NCBI GenBank assembly: GCA_949126835.1
Contig: OX421506.1
Coordinates: 20,601,426-20,665,425, forward strand
DNA length: 64,000 nucleotides
Source: Anisus vortex
Taxonomy: Eukaryota; Mollusca; Gastropoda; Planorbidae
Reading direction: 5' to 3'
In this document: in pieces, positions 46,800 to 60,800 of the stretch
Layout of the letters: every line of letters begins with the position of its first letter
Numbering within the stretch: the first letter of the stretch is position 1
The notes under the pieces: model-generated
Database searches by the model: none
Seen by the model: the letters and a program-made list of their open reading frames with translations, nothing else
What the model was told of the DNA's origin: nothing
Position numbers and translations under genes: made by a program

Positions 46800-46935
46800 T
46801 CGAAAAAAATGTGATTTAATAAAACGGAACTTGTATTACAATTACTTCATTTAAAATCGGGAATTGCAAAAAACAGAAGATAATAGCATAAAAAACTAAA
46901 GCAAGCGGTCCATGTATATTATAGTCTATGGTTTT
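46800..46935. mobile_element. MITE family M, inverted end
   Basis: ATCGGGAATTGCAAAAAACA, then AAGCAAGCGGTCCATGTATA and TTATAGTCTATGG form the inverted terminal region of the family. Confidence 0.7.
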
Positions 46936-47039
46936 ATTTTTAATCTTCTTGAAAAAATTGTATGAGGTAAAAAAAAATATAACCATTAGTGGCGTATTAA
47001 AGGTGGGAGGGGAATATAGGCCTAAGCTTAGTGCACATT

Positions 47040-47345
47040 AGGATCTCGATTTAATAATAATAATAATAACGGTGCTTAAATAGCGCATATCCCGTTGGTG
47101 ACAGTTCTATGCGCTGACGACAGTAACAAAATACAGACGGACAACGAAATATGTAGGCTAATAATACACTAATTCTTCTGACGAAATAGGTGAGTCTTCA
47201 GCCGGCTCCTGAAGGTGTCATAGCTAGGGCTCTGGCGAAGCTGTAGTGGGAGGTGATTCCAAGCGGACGGTCCTGCGTAGGAAAATGAACGTTCGCCAGC
47301 GGACACTAGCCTCACACGATGGATGTGGTAGGACGATAGGGAAGG
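47040..47345 (-). pseudogene. LINE remnant: C-terminus of a third family with (TTA)n tail
   Basis: The minus strand encodes RSFSYAGPSAWNHLPLQLRQ, SPSYDTFRSRLKTHLFRQKN, stop. This is followed by about 100 bp of untranslated DNA and a (TTA)n tail (plus AATAATAATAATAA at 47053). Typical 5'-truncated CR1/L2-like copy. Confidence 0.88.
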
Positions 47346-48003
47346 CAACTAGTAGGCTATAAAGGGCGGGGAAGGAGGGGTGGAGGGCAATAATGCTAAA
47401 GGGAATAGTGAACGAATGGTGGAAATAGAAGGCTAATTCTCAACTAGTGCAAACTCCCCCCCCCCCGCCCCGCCCCCCCCCCAAAAAAAAAAACTATTGC
47501 AAAACTAACTTTGTATCAAAATATTAATACTGAAACGTAAAAATAGATTCATCAAATATTTCTATTAAAATAATAGTAGTAGGCTAAAAAAGTAGACTAA
47601 TGTTAAAATCCTCGGATTTGAAAAAAAAAAGCGTGTGTGCGTGTGTGCGTGTGAAAGGGGTGGGGAGGGGGATTTAACAATGTTCCTACGTGCTCCCCCC
47701 CCTCCCATCCTCTCATGGCTACGCTTGTGAGAGTTATAGTCAATTCGAAATAGGCTACTTTAAACAAGTTTTAAAATGTAGCCTATTAGGCTGGGCCTAC
47801 AATCATTTATAGACCTTTCAATCTCTGTTATATTTTAAACATAAAACCAGTGTTTGGAATTGTGTTCCTTAATTTCGACGATTTTGGGAAGGGGGGGGGG
47901 GGGAGGTTGTTTGTTTGACACAATTTCATTTTTTAATTTGTGTGTATGTGTGTGTGTATGTGTGGAGGGGGGGTGGCTCTGAATGTTTGACAAATGGGAG
48001 AAG
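47346..48003. other. Gene-free stretch with G/C runs
   Basis: C-runs near 47456-47481, GT-rich at 47633-47650 and 47940-47965, and a G-run at about 47892-47902. No gene recognised. Confidence 0.55.
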
Positions 48004-48098
48004 GGGAGATAAAAATTGATTCCGAAAGGAAGTTATTCGAGTCATCAAATAGAAGAAATATTAAAGCAAGTGGTCCATCGTATTATAGTCTTTAGTTA
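48004..48098. mobile_element. MITE family M, fragment
   Basis: TCGAGTCATCAAATAGAAGA, then AAGCAAGTGGTCCATCGTAT and TATAGTCTTTAG form an inverted end of the family. Confidence 0.7.
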
Positions 48099-48835
48099 TA
48101 AGCTTAATTATTTTTAAAAGTATAATCTCGCAAGCATAGGATTATATTATTTGGAGTATTTGGGGGGAAAAGAAAGTAATATTGGGAAAACCCAGAGTTT
48201 ATTCGGCCTGTTGTATAGTGGCAAAAAAAAATATTGGAAAAACCCGATAAAAAAAATTGTTTCATTTTATAGTAGGCCTACATAAAACCGAAAGAAGGCG
48301 ACAATAATTATTATTAAATTAATTTAAATGATACCCTATCCCAACCTATCGTTGAAAATGTATAGCCTATATTTTACACTGATATAGATTAGATCTAACG
48401 GTGCTAATAGCAGTGAAAGCTATAATCTATAATAATATACGCTGCAAGTTTCAATTTGTGTTCAAATTCAAATCAAAGGCCTTTGACTTTTGACCTTTGT
48501 CAAAGATTCAAAGGTGAGCATGAAATGTAGGCTATATACTTATAGTATATAGTCTAACTTAGTGACTTAGTAACTTACTAATAGGCTTATCAGCAAAGAG
48601 CTTTTAAGCTGGGCAAGAAAAACAAAAGCACAATAGAGCGACAATATCAATTTCTGCAATAAGGCTTTCAACAGCCATATTTGGCATATTAAAACTTTCC
48701 AACACCCCAACTCATAGGGACTCATAGACCTACACATTTTCATCCTAAAACTAAAAAACAATCAATATAGTCTAGTCTAGGCCTAATAAAAGTAATCACA
48801 TGAGATTCTGTTTATATCTAATTTTTCATTTTAGA

Positions 48836-51800
48836 ATGAGCTCTCCAACTCCTAATGAAGTGCAAGAGGTTTCTTCTCACCTGGAAAAGTTACAGCAATT
48901 AAAACGACTTTTAAAAAGTCTTGAATCAGATATTGATAATGTAAGTAGGCCGTAGGCCTATAATTAACTAAGTAGGCCTAAGTCGCCTAAGAATAAATAT
49001 ATTAGGCTATATTTGCCCTAATTATAAATTATCATATTTTTTAAATTAGTTCTGAGTTCAGGAGGCCTTTAATACAGCATATAGGCCTACCGTGATGAAG
49101 CCCATAAATTTGGGTTCAAGAAACTTTAAAACAGTATTGAGTATTGGTTCAGATTGAGAGTCTCTTAATCTAAACTACTCCAAAGAATCAGTAATAAAAC
49201 CATATTATCATGTATATTTAATTTAAAAAAAAATTATTAACAATCATTTAATATATAACTGTCTTTTATGTTGACTTTTATGTATAATAGCCTACTATTT
49301 CAATATCCCATGTCAATGCAAATGATATTTATTCAATTATTTTTATAGATACTTCAAAAAGGCATCTCATGGCTTGGTGGAAATAATAATGCAACATTTG
49401 ATGAATTAAAACAGTTTTTATCTGCTAGTAGTTCAGAATTTCTACAACGATGCTTGGATATAGCAGGTAATTTATCGCTCAGATAGTTTGTGTGTTTAAC
49501 TATTATGTCAATAGTTTGTGATGTAAAATTATTGATGTCTTAATGTTAGTAAGAAAGTTGTTTTTATATAAATATATATAGCCTATGTATGTATATATTT
49601 ACTACTTCAAAAAGGACCCTATAATCAATAAAACAAAGCCTATAATGTTACATAAAGTTTATCAAAACTTGTTTTAATTATAATATGTGTGCATGGGGCC
49701 ATTCATTAATAGACCAAGACCATACATGTTTTGTCTGAGTTTTTCATCCTATCTGGTAAAGAAAATTGACACTATTACACATAGGCCTATGTATTACAAT
49801 TTAAGATATATAATCTCTAATCGTACCTTATATATTTCAGAGGCTACTTCTATAAAGAAGATTATTGCATCCTACTCTCACTCGTGGTCTGAGTCTAGAC
49901 TTGCATCTTTATTAATGTTTTAAATGATCTTAATAGTTACTGGTTTTCCTGGTTTGTTTAGGCAACCCATTCCATACCCAAATGCCACTCGGGAAGAAAG
50001 AGTACTTATATGCATCTCCCTGGGAATTACTAGCCAATCTAGGAAAAAAACAAAATATAATATCAGTTTTAAAGACAATAGGAATTAATTATTAATATAA
50101 AGCTTGTTATCAATTGATGAAAGTATAGATATAAATGTAATTATTTATCTGCAACAAAATGTAATTTAATGTAACCCAACAGTGAAAAAATATGCAAATG
50201 TTGGTGATTGTAATATGGCTCACTGAATGTTTTTACAGAGCAAAATATCAATGATCCCTTCTTGAGACAATATCTGGGCCATTGGGGTAAGTCTATATTG
50301 ATGTATTCCCAAAAGGTTGACTAGTCAATTATCTTGATGTATTCTTCAAAGGTAAACTAGTCAATTATCTTGATGGATGCATCAAAGGTAAACAATAGTC
50401 AATTATTTTGATGTATGCTTCAAAGGTCAACTAGTCAATTATCTTGTTGGATGCTTCAAAGGTTAACTAGACAATTATCTTGATGTATGATTCAAAGTAA
50501 AACTAATCATTTATCTTAATTTATATCTATCAAAGGTAAACTAGTAAATTATCTTGACGAATGATTCAAAGGCAAACTAGACATTTATCTTAATGCATGC
50601 TAATAAAAGGTAAACTAGTCAATTAATTTGATGTATGCTTCAAAGGTAAACTAGTCAATTATCTTGAAGTATGCTTAAAAGTTTAATAAACTATTGCTAT
50701 AATTTGACTTTATTTTCCCTAGCTACATTATTGTTACATTCACACTCATGAATATTATGTAAATCTTCAACATTTAAATATTTTATGTAAATATATTTTT
50801 AAAAAATGTAGATGCTTTTATTTTTCCTACTTCTCAGATCCATCTGAGTCAGAAAAGCAATTGGAGGAAATTAAACGTCTTTCTGATGAGATTGGTAACA
50901 AAATATAATTTTAGAATACAAATATATTTATTTAAGTGCACATTTTTTATCTCTTCATCATTTTTTTTTATCTTTCTAACATCCCATAAGTATGCCTTGT
51001 TAGATATAGTTGGATTAATAGCCAAATGTAATAATTATACATAAAAATCATTAAATTCTAACTAAGATATACTAATGCAACAATTAAGTAGAAAGCTCAG
51101 ATATGCAAATAGTTATAAGCACTTCTGTTATTTCATTTACATAAACAGATTTATATAAATTGTTTTTTACCAAATGATATCTGGTTCTAAAATAAGTTAC
51201 TGAACTAGTCAGTAAACTTACAACTAAGCATCAATTAAAACCTTTAATGCAGGACTAGTCTAAAACCAAAAGTATTTTCATTATATCAATCTACACTGCA
51301 TGTAGATAAACCTTTTGCTTTTGCTAGTGTTTTTTGTGACTTCCTCTTTCTCTCATTGGCAATGAAAGTGAAGTTGTTGTTTTTTTGTTCTTTAAAGTGC
51401 ACTGAGCATGCTGAAGACAAAGGAAGAAAAATGAGATATAGATATAATCATTATTTTAATTATTTTATTCTCAACAGCATTACAGCAGCAATTAACAGAA
51501 AAACAATTAGATGAGATTAAGCATCTTACCGGTGAACTAGGTAACATTTATATTTTTTTAAAGTTACACATTAACTATACGTTAAAAATATACTTAATTA
51601 AAATTACAATAGTTAAGCTATCCTAAACTGAAGGGTTTGTTAACTAAAATAGGAACTAATTAAATGTTAAGTTAAAATGCAAAAGGAAATATAGTTTCTA
51701 AATATTTTAATCTTTTAAAACTTAAAATACTTTTACAAACAAACATAATCTTAAGGGTCAATGAAAAGTCATTTCAAAAGAATAAAGTATGTCTGTCTAA

Positions 51801-54800
51801 GATATGTAATATTGTAAGTTAATATTGAGTAGAAGATAATAAATCAGAATATGTTCAAAATAGTTTCTTGTATTGCCTTTTCTTTTTTTTATTTTTGTAT
51901 CTTAAAATAATATTTCTTACATTTTTTAATTGCATAGAAACAACTGAGCTCATTATTTTTCATTCTATTTATTTTAAAATCTGTTTCTAAATAGTAGGGC
52001 CTATTTACCTATTATAAAGTGTTAATAGACAATAATTTATGTATGACATTTGCTTTTTAGAAAATGAAAAACTTGACAGCAAAAGGAAACTGGAGGAGAA
52101 TAAAAGGCAAAAAGCTCTAATAGGTTAGTTGCTGTTGTATTTTTGAAATTTTGAATCTACTGAATAAAAGTAAAGTATTATGTCTTACCAAATTGATCCA
52201 TAGGGCCAGTAAAGCAGCATGCACCAGTTTTTGTGGCCATGGCATACTAGGGGATGTGTGGCCAGCCAGCACTATGCACAGCCGCCTTTACTTTACCCAA
52301 CAAAGATCAGGTACCCATTAGAGCTGGGTAAACTCAGGGACACCCTCCAGACCCGGGAAAAAAATCCTAGCCTGTAGGCTACCAGGAATCGAACCCAGGA
52401 CCTTTGGTACGCCAGCCAAATGCGCTGCCGCTCAGCCCCCATGCCCCAATCTACTGAATACTAGTGCTAAATTGATTTGTTGCAATTTACATCCACTTGT
52501 GTAATGTGTAAGGATTTATAACATTAAAAATTATAATAAAAATGTTTTACTTATTAATAAGTTTTTGTGTAAGCATAACTATAAGAACCAAGACCAATAC
52601 TATAGATAGGTTTGATTCTAAGACTAGTATACATTTGGTCTGTCTGCATGAGTATCTGTGTGTGTTTGTCACTCTGTCCTTCAATTCGTCTGTCCATCAG
52701 TTTCTTGACTGTCCCTGTTTATATTTCTAAAAGTAATAAATCTACCAGATATTATAGTTTTTTTTTTCCTGAAAATGTCTGTTCAAATTTTTTTCTTCTT
52801 CTTCTTCGTAATACTGTGGAGACCCCGTAGAACCGATGAAAAAGTCCACAATTTAAATACACATAAAATAACATAGCAAACATAACATAGCAAACAACAG
52901 TTATATACAGATAAAAGAGTGTCACTTTAGGTTTTTGGACCAGCACTTTAGTGACGATTTGAAGGCCGGAACTGTAGGGGCAGTGATGGAGGCCTGGTCC
53001 AGGGTGTTCCACAGCCTAATGGCTGACGGAAAAAAGAATGTTTGTAGACGTCCGTGCGTGCATGTGGGACATGCAGCTTGAGCTGATGGCCTCGGGTAGA
53101 GCGGGACACTTTCTGCATTCTACTTGTTTGGGTCGAAAGGTCCACGTGGTCGTTGATGATTTTATAAATCATGGACACTTTGTCAATTGCTCTTCGTTAT
53201 TGTAGTGTATCTAGGTCGAGTTTTGCTACTAAGGCAGAGGCGCTTGATTTGGTGCTGTAGTCCTCTAGTATTCGACGTGCTGCGCGTCGCTGGGTCATCT
53301 CCAGTTTGTCAATCAGGTTTTGCTGGTGGGGGTCCCAAACTGGCGAGGCGTATTCTAGCATGGGGCGAGCTAAGCTTTTATAACAGTGGGTCTGAATTTT
53401 CGTGGAACACCCCTTTAGGTTTCTATGGATGAAGGTGCAGACTCTGTTAGACTTGGCAACAATGGATTGAACATGTATGCCCCAGTGGAGATTTTCTGTG
53501 ATGTTCAAACCCAAGTATTTGGCTTCTGACACCCTTGCAAGAGATTGGCCATTTAAAGTATAGCTAGTGGGTATCCTAGTTCTTTTTCTGGAAACAGAGA
53601 GGAGGAGGCATTTGCCATTTCGATGCCCATGCCTATAGCTTTAGGAGGTCTTCCTGTAAGTGGAGAGCATCATCAGGGCTATCGATTGGAGCGTACAGGA
53701 TGGTGTCATCTGCAAAGAGTCGTACCCTGGAGTGAAGTCCACTCTCCAAGTCGATGATGAATATCAAGAACAGCAAAGGCCCAAGAACCGAGCCCTGAGT
53801 GACTCCAGATATGACCGGTCCTATTGTGGAAGTTTCACCCTCTACGACAACCTGTTGGGTGCGGCCGACGAGGAAGTTCTCAATCCATCTCTTGGTCTGC
53901 CCTCTTATACCGTAGTAATCCAACTTAAGAAGGAGGCGCTTGTGAGGGACCTTGTCAAAGGCCTTTGAAAAATCTAGCAGGATGGTATCGGTTTGCCCAG
54001 CCTTGTCGACGGTCGCTGCCAAGTCGTCAACGGTGAGGATGAGCTGAGACTCGCAGGATCTCTTTTTCCTGAATCCGCGTTGAGCATCTGTGTTGATGTT
54101 ATACTTGTTCAGGTGGCTAGAGATTTCTGACGTGACAATGTGTTCAAGAAGCTTACAACACACACAAGTCAATGAGATTGGTCTGTAGTTGCCTGGTAGG
54201 CTTCTGTCCCCTTTTTTGAATATTGGTTGCACTCGGGCGTGTTTCCAGATACCTGGTAATTCCCCGGAGGCCAGTGATTTGTTGAATAAGAGGGTCAATA
54301 CAGGTGCCAGTTCTGATGCTAATTTTTTTAGTAGTCGGCAGGGTATATCGTCTGGGCCCGCCGCTTTTGTGGGGTTAAGGTTAGAGAGCAGCTTATGGAC
54401 GCCGTTAATATTGGCCTTTATAGCCGGCATGTCTGGGTATGGGGAGTCGTCCATGTTAGGAGTTGTGCTTACGTCCTCTCTCGTGAATGCATCGCAGAAT
54501 TGATGATTTAAAATGTCGGCTTTCGTCTTGCTATCACTGTAAGACAAGCCGTTATGCTTTAAGGGTGCAGTGTCCGTCGGATCGCTAATACGTTTACTTT
54601 TTATAAGCCTCCACAGAATGTTGTTGGAATCCTCCTCGATTATTTTGTTAATGTACTTCTGATAGCACTGTCTGTTAGTTCTTCTGGTATTTTTCTTAAT
54701 CTCCCTGAAGCGCTCCCAGTCTGAGGCTTTGTTGGAGGTTTTTGCTATTTTCCAAGCTCGGTATTTACGTCTCGAGATTCGTTTAAGGTTGTTGATAGTC

Positions 54801-57800
54801 CAGGGCACGTGATTTTTGGTGGAAGATTTTTTACTAGGGACATTTTTACTCATCATTAATGTCCAATGTCAAGTGATCTTTTATGCGCAGTTAAAGATCT
54901 TCGACATTGATTTCTTGGTTTCCTTGAATGGCTTCCCAGAATAACACTGTGGATTTCTTCATGGTTTCAAAGTCCGCTTTTTTCCATATACTGACGTTCC
55001 TGGCCACCGCTTTTACTCTTGTTGCCCTTATCTTGTTTTCAGCAAGTACAATGTCATGGTCACCCAGTGCTGGAATAGTGATGCCCTTGGTCAGCAGTCC
55101 TGGTCTGTTGGTGAGGAACAGGTCAAGTACGTTTTTGCCCCTGGTGGGTATGTTATTCACTTGGTGTAAACCCAAGTCATTGATTTTATCAATGAAGTCC
55201 TCGCTTAGTGCACGTGGGTACTGATTGCTGACCACTTTAAGGTCGTTCCAATCAATGTCTGGAAGGTTAAAGTCTCCTCCAACCCATACTGTGCCGTCTG
55301 TTTTTATTACATCAAGCGTTTTTAGGATTTCTTCCATGTGTTCCATACTGTTGTTTGACGGAGTACGGTAAATAGATCCAACTATAAGTGGTTCCTTCTT
55401 TTTCGATGTTGTAATAGAGACAAGGACCGCTTCTGCGGTAGAGCCTGTTTGAAGCTCATTTGATGCGAGTGAGCAATTCACTGCAACCAACACGCCCCCG
55501 TAACCGTCATCTCTGTCTCTTCTATACACGTTGTACGTAGGAGGGAACAACTCTGAGTTGTTGATGTTTGGATTAAGCCAGGTCTCTGTCCCCAAAATTA
55601 TGTCTGGTCGGATTGTCGATATGAGATTTAACAACTCCTCTTTCTTGGGTAGTATGCTCTGGAAATTGATAACAAGTGCACGGTGTACTCTCCAGTGGAC
55701 GGCGTGGCAGTAGAGGTTTGTGGGCCGAGGAAGACGGGCGTGTCGAAGGTGCGAGGTTAAAGTCCTGTATGGGTGATGGTTGGGTTGTGGCGGGTACACT
55801 GATGTTACAGTTTGCCGATTGGGACTGGAACACAACGAGGTGACTGGGTGACGTGGCGAAGAGAACAGCGTTCCTCCCTCGTCCCCTTGAGTCACGCTTT
55901 GTTTTAAGATTTAATCCCAGCTTTCGCAGGGTTTCCTTCGCCTCACTATTAGGCAATTGATTAAGGATTTTACTTCGGTACACGATGGATCGAAGACGAA
56001 ACAATTCGGCTCTACTGTACTGCACCATCAGCATTTGTTGACCGGGATACAAGGACGAGAGTGTATATGATTCATTAAATAGAATGTGCAAGTCTTTGAA
56101 TACTTGACCCTTTGATTATAAATATTTCACCTGTGCGTGTAAAACGGCTGTTTGGAAACACTGGTTCAACAGAGCGGAAAGGATGTGACAACAACAAGTG
56201 CCTGGGACCATTGTTGTGAAGAAAGTTCAGTCCTAATGTGTAGTGTTGAAATAGAAAATAAATTTCAACAGCAAATTAATTAATATCTCTTACTGTATTC
56301 ATAGAAACACATTGACAAGCACACCATTGTCAAGAGGAATGTTTTACTATACCACTGATATAAATAATTACACTCCAAGTAGCACAATGAAAACAGAAAA
56401 TATTTCAAGTGGAGACGAAAAAAAAAAAAAAGCTGCTGCCTGCTGGGCAACACATATCCCAACCCTGAAAACACTTTAACTTTAGCACTCAAACATAGTC
56501 ATAACAGCTTGATATCTCGGGGTTCTTTATCTTTAAAAATATAAAACACATTATCATCTCTTGTTTAAATGATGTCATTATACTTACTTGATTCAGAGAA
56601 AGCCAAATTAGCTGTAATGGATTATACAAAGAAAGTGGATCAAATACAAGCAGAAAATGGTAAGTTATTTCATGTAGGTCTACAGTTCATATTTTGTCCA
56701 TAGTATATTAAAGCTCAAACTTTGAAAAAAGTTTAAAATGTAAGCTTATCAGAGAAGACCTACGCTAGCGTAGTGATTTGTAAATGGCACAGTATTTTAC
56801 CAGGTTTAAATATATAGGCTACTATTTGAGTCAATGGCAATAATGTACAATATTTAAAAGCAATTATTCAATGAAAATCTAAAACATACATTTATGTTTT
56901 TATTTTTTTTATTTTTTTAGATCACATTAGTATTGAGAACAAAATATTTTATTTACACTAATTATTTTACATAAAGACTAAAAAAAGGGATTTACGAGAT
57001 AATTATTTTTACTGGTTTACGTTTTCATCAAATTATAGGCCTATAGGTTTGTTGTAAGAACCATTAACAAAAAATAAATAAAATAAAAGGCTTTTATAAA
57101 CATGTTTAGGTTAATGTAATAATATATATTTAAAGAAACTACAACAAGTATCGTGTCTAATTCTATAACATATCGTACATTTTTTAGTCTTAAAAAATTT
57201 TGCTTTTGTAATATTTCATAATACAAAGATAAATAAAAATGCACATGACATTTAATTATTTAACATTTTACTTCAAAGAAAATTATAAAGTTGTTATTCA
57301 GAGACAGACTAATGAGATTAAAGCACTAAATGATACTCTAAGTAAGTATACGTTCAAAATGTTCTTGTGATAATGTCAGTTTTTTTCTTTTAGTTTGACA
57401 GTCTACCGCACTATCAACTGTTTTCTGTTAACATTTTTGTTTTTTATTTATACACTTTGACTGACTTTATTTCTCAATTCTTCCATCCATTTTTGCAAAC
57501 ATATTATAATATACATCCTTTCACAGTCCTTCTATCTTCCACCCACCAACCTATAAACACAATACATCCTAATAGCCTGCCATACATTCAGCCATTAATT
57601 CTCATAACCTCGAATCTATGTATATATCCTTGCATCTTTTAATTAATAAATTGTCCTTTTTTCCATATATAAACTTAGATTTATACATACTTTTACAAGA
57701 AATGACATTTATGAATAGTATTTATGAATTATTTTGTGCAATTATTCTCTCGTACAGCTCAAAAGCTTCAAGAAATAAGCATGCATCAAAGTCAGATCGA

Positions 57801-60800
57801 CCATGTAAAAAAAGAATTAGGCAAGACTAAAACAATTACAAAGCATATTTTGTGTGTATATATTTTGTCTCCATATTAATTTTTATTTTGACTTACACTG
57901 TATAACAGACACAGATACAGTAATTAATCTCATTTGTAGTGAGTTCTTTCTATTAAGTGTTTCATTCGTTTTATATCTATTTGTATCTTAATTGTATGTG
58001 TATTTCAAAAACATTTTGCTTTCTCAAGTTTGAATAAATTGAAATTTTATTTTTATATGTCTATAATTTTTTTATACATTTATTTTCATAGAAAATCATG
58101 AACTTAATGAAATGAACCAAAGTGATGAGATCAAACAACTAAAAGTTCAAGCAGGTTTGTGCTACTTATTATTGCCAGTAGGGTAATTTCAGAAATTATT
58201 GCAATCAAAGGACTAAAAATAATGATTAAAAATATGTTCTCATGTTGATTATTAATTTTTTTGTTTGACTTAAAATTTATAAAAACTTTAATTAAAATGT
58301 TTCTTCTATAACTATTTTTCAAGATTTCTTAGATAAAAATGTATAAATAATGCATTTTTTATTCCTAGGTTCCTTGTCGATTTAGCCAATTTAACAAATA
58401 TAGCATACATTTCTTTTTAGAATGTATTAGCATTTCATTTTTTATTGTTTACATTTAAATAATTTTATATATATTGTAGAGAGAGAGTGAGAGAAAAAGA
58501 AATTTTATTTGAAATCAAATATAAAATCAAATAAATCTTATTTGAATCAAATAAATAAGATTTTGTCAATAATGAAATCAAAATCATGATTTTTATCAAC
58601 CCTGATTACCACACTATGTAGTACTGCATTAATACAAAAAACATCAAGGATAATTTTTCCAATATTGTAGCCTAACAGCTAATTTGCTAATTTTTTTTTA
58701 AATTAACGATGATGGTTTATACATGTAGGCCTATTTATTTCAAACATTTATTAAAATCTAGTTTAGATCTAGATTCTACTTTAATTATTTATTTCATGTA
58801 TTTTTTCAAAACTTTTCTTTAATTCAGAAATAAACAAGCAAGTATTGAAGGATTATAAAAAAAATCTGGCTCAAAGAGAAACTGATAATGGTATGTTATT
58901 TTAAGATTTTTTAATGGTCATTTACAGAGTATTTTTTGAACCAGTAATTCTAAAACAAAAAGAGAAAGATAGGGACACATGAGATAAGGACGATTTGTGA
59001 GATTAAGATTTGGTTGATTTAAAAATACTTACTGTTCCTGAGTAGACACTTATTATCTCCTTCTGTTTTCTGAGTGGCTGTTTTAATTATACATTTTGTT
59101 TGTCTTGATGAATGTTCATCGATTAAGTGGCCATTTGTTGAAAGGAAACAGATGCAGGAGATACTGCATACAGAGAGGGTGGCTGACTGAATTTGTATTT
59201 ATGCACAAATTATTATACCCTACATCTTACTTACAAATTTAAAAAACGCGCCTCAGACAGATAACTGGTTAAAATAAGGCAAATTAATTTTAAACACTGA
59301 AATTACTTTTGTATGGACTGGTTTTGGGTCTTGAGAATCGTTCACATGCTTGTACTTGTCAAAACGCAAAAGTCATTCAAGGCAAACTGATTTAAGACTG
59401 TCATGTAATTAATAGTTATAATTAATGTTCTTGTAATAAGTTTACGTTTTTCTTTTGCGTACCGGTATAGTGTTCTATTTTATCAATGACTTTGATGCCC
59501 TGTACAATAGAATCATATATTTTAAACCTTTTACTGGTCAACATAATTAAAGGAACACAATATTAAAAGGATATATAAATACTATTACTGTATTGTAACT
59601 ATATACAATATAAATAAAAGTCTTCCTAATAGGGATAAGGTGGGGAGGGGAGCTATTTCTTACATACTCAATAGTAGTCTGTCTTTTTTTTAAAATTGTT
59701 TTCAGTGAAGAATCAAAAGTGGGTTTGAAAACCAGAAAATATTAATTTATATTTTCATAAAGTTTTACAGGTTATCTGTAATATTCATATACAACTGCAG
59801 CTCTTTAATATATTTAATATTTTAAAAACAAACTTTTAAATGTAAATTATCTTATTTTCTGTTTTAAAACGCTCTGTTTTTGTAAAGATCCATAAGATAC
59901 AGACATGTAAATTTCCCTGACTTTTAATAATTTTGCATTTTACTCCATAGAAAAGAATAAATTTGAAAATTCAAAGCAAGCCAATGAAATCAAACAACTA
60001 AATGAGAAGCTAGGTAGGTATACATTTTAAACCTTTGGTATCTATCTAGCAATCTGTCAATCTATCAAACTTTTAATATATTAATTTATCAATCTATTTT
60101 TTTATTTTTGGGTCTCTATGTCTATCCATCATTACATCTAGCAATCTATTAGCTATTGATCTATGTAATTGGACATCCATCCTTACCTCTGTCTCTCTAC
60201 ATTCATCAATCTATCCAACATTTTTAATATATATATTGTTACTTACTGGAAGATTCTAGTGTGTGTTATTTTCCTGTCACGCTTGAACGCTTCTTCCTTG
60301 TCTTTTTTCCTCTATTGTATGCTGTCATCGGGTAGCATCATGCTTCAAAGCGCACCAATGGAAGGTTTTCTTTTTCTTTTATTTCTTTTGCTTTGACCTG
60401 TGGTCATTTCTTTTATTTTCTAAAAAGCATTGTTTTGTTTCTAAGCATACACATTTAATTGTTATTAACCTTGAAATTGTTTTTTTGATTCCTTTCTATA
60501 GAAGTTCAATTTTCGAACATACTTAAATGAAAAGTATATAAAGGCTAAGACTATTAGTAGGTGTTTAGTTTTTGTATACATGGAGTTGACTTGAGTAGAG
60601 TTATCTTTTGTACACACAGTTTTTGTACACCCAGTGGTTTTGTATACACATTTTATCTGCGATTGTATTCTACTACAAGGCCTTGTGCAATATTTTTTGT
60701 ATTGTTGTTGTATCACTGAGCTATAAGCCTTCTCATTTGGATGTTTTGTTTTCTTATCACGGTAGTTTAAATTCTTCTTTTGTATATAAATCTATAAAGT

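Larger units (their letters stand above)
52788..56100 (-). mobile_element. Non-LTR retrotransposon (CR1/Jockey-like), frameshifted
   Basis: A nearly full-length minus-strand LINE fills most of intron 6 of the coiled-coil gene. In order it contains an N-terminal ORF piece, an endonuclease ORF, a reverse transcriptase ORF, a C-terminal piece and a 3' tail of GAAGAA repeats plus A-run (plus-strand T-run and CTTCTTCTTCTTC at 52787-52807). Frame changes fall between endonuclease and RT and between RT and C-terminus, so this copy cannot make one full polyprotein. The exact 5' end is not defined by any visible target duplication. Confidence 0.88.

Noticed and set aside
53660..54503. Plus-strand ORFs of about 100 codons
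   Set aside because: They are antisense shadows of the LINE reverse transcriptase.
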